Shown here piece after piece: positions 52,838-64,000 of a stretch of 64,000 nucleotides of DNA. Source of the DNA: Metopolophium dirhodum (taxonomy: Eukaryota > Arthropoda > Insecta > Hemiptera > Aphididae); assembly GCF_019925205.1 (NCBI RefSeq), contig NC_083564.1, positions 8,437,491 through 8,501,490 on the forward strand, read 5' to 3'. The notes below the pieces were generated by a model. That model was given only the letters and a program-made list of their open reading frames with translations. It was not told where the DNA came from and did not search any database. Position 1 is the first letter of the stretch. Every line of letters starts with the position of its first letter. A program made the translations under genes and the position numbers.

Positions 52838-53480
52838 TACTATCATCATCATCGTTTCGAAACGCTATCTGTGCTGCGCCGGGGCAGGGTGCGTGCGCGT
52901 CCATTACTCGGTCGAATAACACATATTGTTGTAATTTCGGCCTCTGGGACACTTCCGGGCGTTTTGAGAGGAAGAACAGTAGTTATATACAATATTATGA
53001 TAATAATAATATATCATGACCCAGTTTCCGCGGGTCACCATACATCCTCGCCTATCGGAGTTTGTACCTCCACGTGCTGTTTTTGCGGAAAATCTGCAAT
53101 CGGTCGATTATACAACCATATATATATATATTGTTTATATACATACATAATATCATATATGCATGCATAAACTGTTTGACAAGGTGATGCACTCCACGCA
53201 AACCCCCCCCCATTCTCATTGCGTGCACATATTACACCCTTGTCGGGCACGTATTGCATATAGTTTATACCAAGGTACTTATAACATGTGTACGGGATTT
53301 TATGTTATATATTGTAACGCTGCAGTTACGATCGCGAGCGCAGTCGGCCGCCAAGTGTCCTCTCCCCGGCCTTGTTATTGTGCAAGTATTTTTCCACGAC
53401 GCACATTATTTCACAAGTGAAAAAAAACCACGACGTCATATTGAAATCGAAACGATGACGGTATAAAAAATTGGACTTTG
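51240..53480. promoter_or_regulatory. GC/CpG-rich islands upstream of the first recognised exon
   Basis: Blocks at about 51300-52060 and 52280-53460 are markedly richer in CpG than their surroundings. They contain a run of 11 G at 52026-52036. Long overlapping frames on both strands (up to 136 codons) are explained by the lower stop density and show no family features. An alternative PKA-R1 promoter or 5' UTR exon is a reasonable guess from position only. Confidence 0.25.
52801..52852. repeat. (TTA)n/(ATC)n microsatellite
   Basis: About 12 tta triplets followed by cta/atc triplets. The poly-Leu, poly-Ile and poly-Asn frames here are artefacts. Confidence 0.9.
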
Positions 53481-56400
53481 GTATCTGGACGGGAAAAAAC
53501 ACGCACCAACATTTTTTTGTTTAAAATTAAAACTCCGTCGCGAAGATAATATCGAATTATATATTATATTCTTAGAGTCTCAAAACATGTTGAGATATTC
53601 TATAAAACTGCAGGTACCAGAGTTGCCAGATAGTACATATTATATGTAACATACATTTTAATGTATAAAAAAAAATTACCATAGGCATAGCTTGTACAAT
53701 GTACATGCATATAAAAAATTGTAAGGGTATAAAATTACGGCATTGTGAATGGGTTTAACGAACGGTCGCCTACATAAATTGTTAAAAAAAAAAAACGTCT
53801 GCATGAATAATTAATAACGTTTATTATCTCAATCGGTTCGTAAGGACCAAATTGAAAATATGTCGGACTGAAATTTATATCAAAACAATATGTCATAGTT
53901 GACACGTATTTCTTTTCAAAGACATAACTTCGATTTGAAATAATTGTTTAAAAATAAACCAAATTGTTTAATATAATATGTCTACAACTTGATGAATAAT
54001 AGTTATTATCGTTGTAACAAAATGTGATATTTCAATGATTAGATTTAGTTTACAATTATTATAATAGTAAGTAACAACGAATTCCCTTCAAACTTACAAT
54101 AATACAAAATGCAAGACAATCACCATTTGTCAGTTCTAAAGTTGGAACAACATAATAATATATTTTTTTAATTTTAAAAATGTAGGTCGTTACAATGGAT
54201 ATATCACGTTTATTTCTTTATTATATTATTCATACAAAATGAAAAATATTCGTTCATTGATCACGTCATTTTTGAACAGCGACCTTCAAATTCTGGTAAA
54301 ATATGATTTTAAAGGGTAATTATTGTGAGATAATTTCCAAATATACATGGGTACTAACTTATTATTATACAATAGATAAATATTTATACTTCTTTTCAAT
54401 TTACACTAAAGTACAAACACAATAAATAAATGTAATTTAATTTGAGTATATTTTGTAAAAACAGAATAGTTTATACATTTTTGATTTGGATTTGGTTTAG
54501 TTCATATTTATTTACAAATATATATATATATACAGGTAAAATTGCAATTTGTTGTCAACAACAGATGAAAAAAGAGGAGAGTAAAATTGGAAATTGAAAA
54601 ATAAATGGAATTTAATTGTATCATATACAATTATATATACATAAACAAACTAATAAAAAATATATTTGTGTTTTATTGCATTAATGCTTAATTTTTTTCA
54701 CATGTTCAACATTTTTAAATTGTTCGTGCTACAGAAAAAATATGCATATTGAAATTCAGTCAAAGATTAACTAAATAATAATTTCAAAAAAAAGAGTTGA
54801 AACGAGATTAAAGGGTTCCGCAAGTTTTGTTTTGTCCAAAAATGATCCTCGTACTGTTGATTTATGTGAATAATAATTTATAAGCAAGGTTATACGAGTT
54901 GCATGATATTACATAAATATAATATTATATTGTGTTCTGTTGTTTAAAATTCGAAAATAAATTGTAAATGCTTTGATAGCTTTTAAAATATCATGGATGT
55001 CCACGTCATAACAAATATAAGCTTAACCTCGCGCGTCATATGAGCTAAAAAAACAAATTTACCACAGTGGGAGGCATAATATTCAAATATTAATGCGTAC
55101 ATGCCAAACGTAGGTGCCGTTTGAAAAGAAACCAAATAAAATACCGAAAATAATGATTAGAAGCAAATACATATTATATACATTATACATAATATTATAT
55201 TGTGTTGTAAGAAATAAACAAGAGTTACGACAAAGGTTTTTTTAAATAGTTTACAATAATATAATGAGAGGCACCGCGGTCGATACTGTGTTTATTTTTA
55301 AGTAGAATGCGTTAAAACGTAAGGGAATTAAATTATACAATTTTAAGAAGGCTTTAAAAATATTAACACGTGTAAAAATAAAAACCAACAACACAATAAT
55401 ATAACATTGACAACAGCTACGTTTTTATTTATTAAAATATCTAAGTTACTATACAATATACATATTACTAATAGTTGCGTGATTCGAAATAGAACATAAA
55501 AAAGTGTGTATCTTAGATCCACCTTCAAGGTATACGCAGTATACAATATAGATAGGTGAGAACTAAAAACCTGCAAATGCAATAAAACCATACGACATTA
55601 AAATACTAACGATACTAATTATGTAATGAATAAAAACTTTATATTTACAGTTTTAATGCACAGATAAGAAATTAGGCAAACTGTATATTTAAATAAATAC
55701 TTTCACAATAACATTTTACAAGTTTTTTTTTTACCATCATAATTTAATTTAACGCCATGGAAATACAATATTTATTTACAGGTGATCAACGTGCAGAAGT
55801 ATGATTTTTAAAAAAAAATAATTAAAAATAAAAATAATACGATGTGATCACATCATTTTCCGTACCTATATCCTATAATATTATTCGTGGAAATGGTTTA
55901 GAAACTATATTTCTAAAACGAATGTTGGCGACGTTGGTCTCAAATGGTATCTATGAAAATAGAATAGTTTCAAAATCTGTTTTTTTTTTACTTAAATATT
56001 TTTGCTTTAGACCCTTTAAAGTTTTCCGACCTTTTTTTCATTGCAGTTGTATCGAAACTTTGAAATGTTAAAATTTAAGATTATTACTAAAACAATAATG
56101 ATATATTATAACGTTGCGGTTGTGTCTTGTGTTTCCAAACAAAGTGAAAATGGTTTAATCAGGGAATAGGAAATAGAACGAGAAACTTTTGTGCAATTTT
56201 TTTAATTAAAAAAGCGTAGATGTATTATACATATTATTATAACACCAAGAATAAAAAAAAAACAAAATCAACTGCAGATCGATCGTAATATAATATATAG
56301 AGAAACTTTGCGGGCAAATATGTTGATGACGCAATGGCTTTTGTGTTTTATTGTGAAAAAATGCTCATATATTTATATGCATAAGTATTTTCTCGTGTAG

Positions 56401-59400
56401 CGTATTGGTAGTAGAAAAGGACGGGAAAAAGTACAAGAAAATCGATTTGTGTAGTGTCCGGCTGACGTGGGTCAAAAAGAAGATTGATAAATAACGTGAA
56501 CCACCACACTTATGCGCAGTATACAAATCTTAGGAGTACTCACTCACACGTACACATAAAGGTCATTAAACGTCTGATCGAATTGTCAGTGATATTGCTG
56601 TGAAATTAATCGAACGTCCATTTAGGTTAATCGGCTGCGAAAAAATGTCTTAAAACGTCGGAAATCACTTAGGGGAAAAATTTAAATAATTGCCGGTAAA
56701 ACGTCAATATTATATTGATTCGGTTTAAGTCTTTGTTAAAAAGAGTTGGTTAGTTAATGTACTAAAATAAAATATATGTAAGTTAAAATTAAAATCATTT
56801 CGACAGAATATTGCAGATTATATTGCCAACATAAAAGTAATAATAATTTTAAAAAAACCAAGAAATAATTAAATCACAAATAGTGTCATCCCCATTTTTA
56901 TGCATATATAGATACAGTAGTGTACTTGCATTTAAATTAGTCAACATTAAACATAGAGATAAAACATAACTTAAGATGTATAGAGGTACTATATAAATGT
57001 CTAGAGAAATATAAGCGGATCCCATCTGAAAAGTGCTATTATTGTGAAAATGCAGTTTTAAACTTTGGATTTTGATACGTACGTCCTCAAGTTTAATCAC
57101 TACTCCTGAAATATTAATTTTATAAAATGACTGAAATTAAATTTTTAATGAGTAACGAGTTTATGACTAAAGACACAAAATAACAAAAGCTAACCACTAA
57201 CATAATGTTAATGTATTAATACAATTATACTCAATGACGAAGGGCCGTGATTAAACTATATCATGGAAATATTTAATTAATTTAATTTAAAGTACCCACA
57301 TCATAAACAAATACTACCTATACCTATTCTGTTTGAGTATGCCACTTTGGTGGGTGTTATATCAATATTTCAAATTAACCTCGACAGCCTTTACCAACGC
57401 CTTTAGAATATTTTGGAAAATTTCATTAATTTAGAAAGTCGCTTATTTTTTAATACGGTTAATAATAATTAATGAACATTTGGAGGATTTTAATTACAAA
57501 ATAATTGTTTATAACTTAAAAGTTTTAAATCAAATTTCCGATCGAAAGACCTAACCTTACATAAAACTTTTAAGTGTCTTTAAGTACCTACCTGAAAAAG
57601 GGTAAAAAAAAATATTGCAAATCAATCTTATATACGTTTCTGTAATATTTTAACTACCTAACTCAAATCATGGAAAATTTAGTTATCATATTATTAGTGT
57701 AAAAATAATTAAAAAATTAAAAAATATATAACACTGTTAATAATATAAATTTTCATCGGTACAAAACTTATTACCTACCAATCTATATCACTTTACTTTG
57801 ACACATTCCTTAAGGGTAAATCGTAATTATTGTCAACAGCTCGTTTTAATACAACGTAATATTATACCAACAGGTTTATAACTCGGTTTTCATTTAGTAA
57901 TTTCTACGGAAAGAACATGATATTATAATTTCCCGGGGGTGTACACAATACATCAAATACATTATATTATTATTATATTATATTATTTTATTATTATAGG
58001 CCTGTATGTTTGAAGATATATCTATTAGTTTATAGTTTAGTTTACTCGATTGTATCTGGCATATGGTTTTTAGGGCGTCTAGGAGACGTTTTGCATATGC
58101 AATTTTACGGAACATATTATATAGAGTCACGGATAACATACGCACTTACACGTGTTGGTTCCGATTGTTCAAAGTTGGTTGGTAAATCGATAATTCATCA
58201 ATTGAAACTTTTTAATTAGATTTAACTCCGGGAGAAAAATATTAAAGTATTGAAACTAAACGTATAACTTATATAAATTGGAACTTTCTTCGTTTTAATA
58301 TACCATATATTAATTATTAATAACAATAATAATTGTAATGTAATTGGTCGCCTGCAGTGTGACAATACACAAGAGAAGGCGTATTTGGTATAATATATTA
58401 TATACTATTAACCTTATACAGTATTTTACTTCATATACTAGTTTCATAAAAGTCTTTTAAGGATAATTGAATGTAATAAAATTGAAATTACAAAATATAA
58501 ACTATATTATAAAGTAGGTATACAACAGTGGTATGATTGCGAATCAACAATTATTTTATTTTATTTATGAAATTAAATTATACAGTACTCGTGATAATAT
58601 AGTAGGTCACACTATCACTTATAACTATTAATTTATAGTTTAACGACGCGGTAGTATTTGTGAACACATACCAATAAGCGTGTTATACTATATGATACAC
58701 AATACTATTGTTTTAACTGTACTGTCTAGTAGAAGAACTTACAGAAGTTTGTATTACGGAGAGGCGTATAGGTATAGCAGGAAATGACAAAATTCCCAAG
58801 CGCACGCCACATTTTGCTTCCTAGAAACTTTGGCATAGGTATCTTAACTTTACCGTTTGCCACACAGTGATTAGACATTTCATTATTACACGTCGCGCGA
58901 GTTGGCTTCATATTATTATATTGTTTGAAACTTACTTAGGTACATCTGTATATCTTACATCTAACGTACACGGAAATACAAATGTTTCAATGTACGTATA
59001 ATAATTTAAAGAGTATATCCTGCAGTACCTATACACCTACTTCACCGCATTTACGTGTCAACATAATAATACTATTTGAGCGTTACGAAATACACGTGTG
59101 CCTATTATATTTACACTCGAGACAGACGTCTCTTTTGCTGTAAAAGAGTGTAGTACGATAATGTGATAAAAAAACCAACATATTTGCACCTACATCTATG
59201 AATAATTTACGATTTTTTTTTTTTTGAATTTATAATCAGCCATGACTAAATATCAGCTGCAGGTACCTATATCTGCCTTGACAATTAAAAAAACAAACAT
59301 ATCAGGAGTACAGTAGGTGGATATAAGATATACATACACTCAATAAAAACGTAAACAAAAAAACGGTTTTATCATACTAAACCACGCATAAAACAAACGA

Positions 59401-62400
59401 ACCGTTGTCAAGAAGTCTGCCTACATTATATATTATTATCATAGTAAACTTCTCATCTATCTCTGCGGTGTAGATTAATTGTAAAAGAAGACAATTTTGC
59501 GAAACAATTTTTTTTTGTATTTATACAAACGATCATGTAAAAATATTTGGATATGACGATAAATTAAAATCATTTTTTTATTTGCGTCATGAATGTTCTC
59601 GACGAAATGTTTTACAGAAACAGCTAAAATGGCGACATTTGACTCAACCTCGTATGTAGCAACGTATATTATATTATATCATTAATTAGGTCAAATTATA
59701 AACCACAAATAAATAACTGTATTGTCACTTAAGCATACCATAGGTTCTACATCGATATCACAACTATATCATTTTAATAAATACACAAGTATTTCACTGG
59801 CATCGTTTTGACCACATATACCTATAACTGAAATTTGATATATATTTTCCAACCATATGCTTATTATTTCAACTAACCAACCTGGGAGATTTAAACGAAC
59901 AGTAAAACTTTGCTTTCACAATAATTGTATAGTGGTGCGGCTAGCTGGTCTCTATTATTGTATGTTTGGGATATTGCTCCGCGATAATTACGGTTTTTAA
60001 TTAAATAAAAAGCTCTAATAACAATAATCCATCAAGTATTATCTCTGGATCATCAATCTTTGGCGAACGACCCTTAATAAAACGAATCCAACACTATACA
60101 GTCGGTGAATGTAAGTGGCCGACTTAGTGAGTGCACAACGCCGAGTTTCCGACAGGGGGGGGGGAGGGTGGTGAAAAATACGAGCTTTTTCACGCGTTGT
60201 TTTACGAATACTCGACGGATGGCCAACAATCCGTCATCCACATATACATCCCCGCAAGTACATCGTTAGGCTCGAATTTCGTTTATGTGTTTTTGCTTTC
60301 GTTTTTAATACATGATGATCTGGCCGCGGTATTCAATATTTATTTTTTTTCGAATCCAATCAAAGCAAATAATGCATCATAAAAGCCGAGTGCGTTCATT
60401 AATATCAATCTGTTATATTTTTCGATACAATACTATACATGACGGGTTTAATTAAAATACACGATTGTTCCAGGAAAGATATATATTATATTGATGATTG
60501 ATGAATATTATTCTTTTTTTTTTTTTTTTTTTACTGAAAATCCCTATATTCGCGTATTGATGTTGCCGTGTTGAACGAAGACAAAATAATAATATATAAA
60601 GTTGATAACGATGACGTCATAATGAGTTCTTACCCCCGTGCTACGTTATTATTTAATTAAAGTTATATTCATATATGAAAATGTAGTGACTTAATAATTA
60701 TTAATTGAAAAGTAGATTATACAAAAAGGACCAATGAAAATCACTCGACGTATTTAGATTACTGAAATAATAAGAGCAATAATATAATATCTTTTACGTT
60801 ACATAAGTCAAATAGTAGGTATATATATATATAGGATTTCTGGATTTGTACATTTTATTCGTCTGACGAGGAATTACGTTTATACGATATACAGACACTA
60901 ACCCTGGAAACGAGATTGAATGCGATCAAATTATACGCATTCGATATTTTATATTAAATAGCTACCTATACCTATTATACTAAGTTTTCGATTTGACAAC
61001 TTAAATCTTTCGCCGTTGTATTCCGTTGTAAGCGGCGTTTAATCAAGATAATCGTCATTATTAATAATAGTTTTGATCTCTAAGTATTTGCAGTTAAATA
61101 TTTATACCTTGTTTATCCACTTGTGTCGACGACATTGCGCGTAAAATATCAGTTGAATATGAATTTAACACTGTTAATGTTGGTAACAAATTTAATATTA
61201 TGCTATATTTTAAAACATAGCGTAGAACGTGATGTTGCATTGTAAAATTATAATTAACGTATCTATATATTTCAAGGACTCGGTGTTTTTCTTGGATCCG
61301 ATTGTGACTGTATATAAACTGTACTTAGATTTTCAACAAGGTGATATTAAACATTTTTTCAGCGGTATGTCGGACGGTATACTTATATATATTTTTAAGT
61401 TACTATACAATTTCAACGAAATCCATAAATAATGAATAATGATAAATAATTGAGTCCGAATTGAACAGCAGTCGTTTAGTTAACTATTATTTAGCTTACA
61501 AGTCTTCAGAATTTAATTAAAAATTCAAATTATAAAGCATAGGACTATACTATACTGTACTATACTTGGCACTTATAACGAATTTAATTATATACTTTGG
61601 AATTTACTTTGAATATGTATATACTGACTAGGCATTTAAATTTTTTTGTAGACTTCACAAAACTTATAATTAACTTAGGTTAATTAATTTAGGTATAGCT
61701 TCAAAGTTATTCACAATTATTTTTGATTCATAGTTGATAATTTTGTCATGAATATTTTTTAAAACATTGTCGGAGTAGAATACAAGAATTATTATTTTAC
61801 CAGTAAAATGCCAAAATGCTTTTACAAAAAATAAATATTGTTGTTTGCGTAATATTAAGTTGAATCATTATACACGTTAAATTATTGAGTTTGAGTAGGC
61901 AGGTAAATATGATATAATATTTAATATTATGATGGAAAACTGGTCTACCTACACATTTCATTTTTGAAATGTCTCATCAAATTTATACAAGTAAACATCA
62001 AATCAAATTAAAAAGTACAAATATTTACAGTCGAAACATTATATTTTTTATATAAATATATTTGATTAATAAGCATAGCAAGAGCGAGACTAGTTGACAA
62101 CATTTGGCAGACCGAAATGCACGAAGCGCAAACATTTGTGACTGCATATTAATTATTATGCTAACTTAAATTTAAATTTCTGTTTCGTCTTCAGATTGGT
62201 TTCATAAATAAACCAACTATTCAAAGATCATTTAATTCTTTTAATTTACAATTAAATCAAAAAGACCATGCGATAAATGCGTTTAGAATAAAATTAAAGT
62301 GAAAAATGTCATTAACATTTCAAAGGACTTGAATTGAATTCATTCATTTTCATAATAAAGAATACAAAGCCATCATGGACAATAGCAATGTGAAAATGAA

Positions 62401-64000
62401 AATTCGGTAGTTTAATTACCATATGCAATTTGGCATTCGACTATAAACATATGCAATTGTTAACGAAAAATTGATTTCAGTGCGGTGTAATAATACGAGC
62501 CAGAGATAATATCAGTCAGAGCGCCACAAAGGTACTGCGATGTAATAATATTATTTAATATTTTCGTATATTAGAATAATTTAGAATTCAGTTGCCAAGT
62601 TTTATTTCTGATTCGTGAATTTCCCAAACGTGTGCTTTGGAATTAGACAGCCAGTTACGTTAGAAGAGTTTGCGCTACCAATTTAATGGACAAAAATGAA
62701 ACCTTGATGATCAATTATTATTCGGTCAACGCTGATTGATGACAAAACTCGTATCAGAACACAGAAAGTATCGTTTCTCGGTATACCGACGGCGCTCTTG
62801 AAAAATCATTTATCAATAGTACAAACGCTGCCACTGCCACTGCCATGCCAAGTTTGAGTTTTTGAAATGTAATATCACTTGGCCAGTATTCAATACATTC
62901 CCAAGTCGTAACATTTTTTTTATTTTTTCCAAACTTATTTCAAAACAATTCTTTAGTTTAAATAATCCAAAAATTATAAATTAGTCAAACACCGAATTTT
63001 TTTAAATAGTAATTATATCTATCTCATATGGATGGCATTCAATGTAATAAAATTATATAACTAAACATACTTAAATGTACCTATAGTGCGCGATTCAAGA
63101 TAAATATTTATTTTCAAATATTATGAGAAAGCAATAAAAACAATATCATATTGATAAGCCCAATAACAAATTAATATTTAAATTGATTACCATTATCATA
63201 TATAATTACATCAAACTATATTCCTATTAAGCTATACTTCTCAAAAAATTATATTAACTACCTACTCTGTTGAAGTATATATCACGTGTAAGATTTAATT
63301 CTTAAATAGTATAATATAGTTGTTTTATTTAAATATATGTAAAATACAAATTTAACTCATGGACATTTTTGTGTTTTGATCCTTATAAGATATAACAAAT
63401 AATCAATTAACCTATGATAAACATATTTTGTATGCGTATAAAATATTATGTTCTTAGTGTGGAATCGTATAATGATAAAATATTATACAATATTATGTTA
63501 AGGTTTCGCGGAAATCTTGCAGCTTATAATGGTGTGAATAAAATTTAAAAACATGAAAAATGTGAACCCAATTTAGAGCACTTCAAAAGCAAGTATTGCT
63601 ATCGAATATTTAAAATAAATATATTATTGTCAACGTTTCGAGATGAAACGATCAAAATGTAACACTTTTGCCTTGGATTGATAAAATGGAACTTTAAAAT
63701 AGAACTCAATTCGGAATGAAACTCACAATAAAAATTACGCAGCGCCTTTAAAGTCTAAATATTATATTGATCGATATATTTGGTTTTTATTCACATCAAC
63801 CATCGAAACGAACACACCAAGAAACGCGGCAAGGGTGGTACATTTGTATACGCATTATGCACTATACTTTATTATTATTATATTATGTCGACAGTCATAA
63901 TATTATGTCTGAAATAACAAATAATATAAAGGTAACTTTATTATATCAGTTGACTTTATTCGAAAGAATAACGAGCGCTAGTGTGATTATTATATAAATG

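Larger units (their letters stand above)
49256..64000 (-). other. upstream part of PKA-R1 (intron or 5' flank); no further exon recognised
   Basis: Because the 49091-49255 exon starts with a splice acceptor, the gene must continue upstream. I searched the minus strand for the RI dimerization/docking domain (a KDCIVQLC-like core) and did not see it. Most of this stretch is AT-rich and featureless, especially 53500-60100 and 60400-64000. Open frames here have no recognisable similarity. Confidence 0.6.

Noticed and set aside
52355..52952. Long overlapping frames (116 and 119 codons) on opposite strands
   Set aside because: They lie in a GC-richer block with few stops and cross a TTA microsatellite that produces poly-Leu, poly-Ile and poly-Asn. 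No domain or splice structure supports them.
60131..60382. 83-codon plus-strand frame starting MHNAEFPTGGGEGGEK
   Set aside because: Starts in a G run, has no family similarity that I recognise, and ends in AT-rich sequence without splice context.
1..64000. CRISPR arrays, prokaryotic operons, rRNA or canonical tRNA genes
   Set aside because: None found. The sequence is intron-rich eukaryotic DNA, and the only RNA-like signal is the 5S-like SINE.

Overview
The window is animal (insect) genomic DNA, not bacterial. It is strongly AT-rich, intron-dominated and full of short microsatellites, MITE-like elements and other dispersed repeats. Frequent words such as ataatattat and ggtacctac suggest an aphid; this is an inference from composition, not proof.

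One gene can be read with confidence: the type I regulatory subunit of cAMP-dependent protein kinase (PKA-R1 / PRKAR1 family), on the minus strand. Six coding exons were found, in transcription order 49255-49091, 44804-44604, 44481-44262, 32261-32058, 27901-27814 and 22956-22872. All five introns between them are GT-AG, and the codon phases join perfectly (165, 201, 220, 204, 88 and 85 nt). They encode about 320 residues: the linker with the pseudosubstrate inhibitor site, cAMP-binding domain A, cAMP-binding domain B and the complete C-terminus with stop codon. The N-terminal dimerization/docking exon was not found, so the 5' end probably lies beyond base 64000 or in a very short exon I missed. 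The gene occupies at least 26.4 kb.

Region by region: 1-22800 is gene-poor DNA downstream of PKA-R1, with several inverted-repeat elements, a small frameshifted coding-like island (about 8018-8350) and GC-rich islands. 22842-49255 is the PKA-R1 body. Its introns hold a hAT-like MITE at 29966-30376, another at 42930-43505 with a perfect 8-bp target duplication, a TIR element at 40094-40588, a probable 5S rRNA-derived SINE at 39558-39770, a large (GTAT)n block and a GC-rich tandem array at 28060-29580. 49256-64000 lies upstream of the first recognised exon and contains GC-rich islands (51.2-53.5 kb), but no recognisable exon.

The most unusual observations are two. A perfect 40-bp tandem duplication carries the 3' splice site of the exon encoding the cAMP-B phosphate-binding cassette, giving two identical competing acceptors; the outer one would cause a frameshift and early stop. 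In the same intron there is a CpG-rich array of three diverged units of roughly 430-480 bp, two of which share an open reading frame. No new defence-like or operon-like system is visible.
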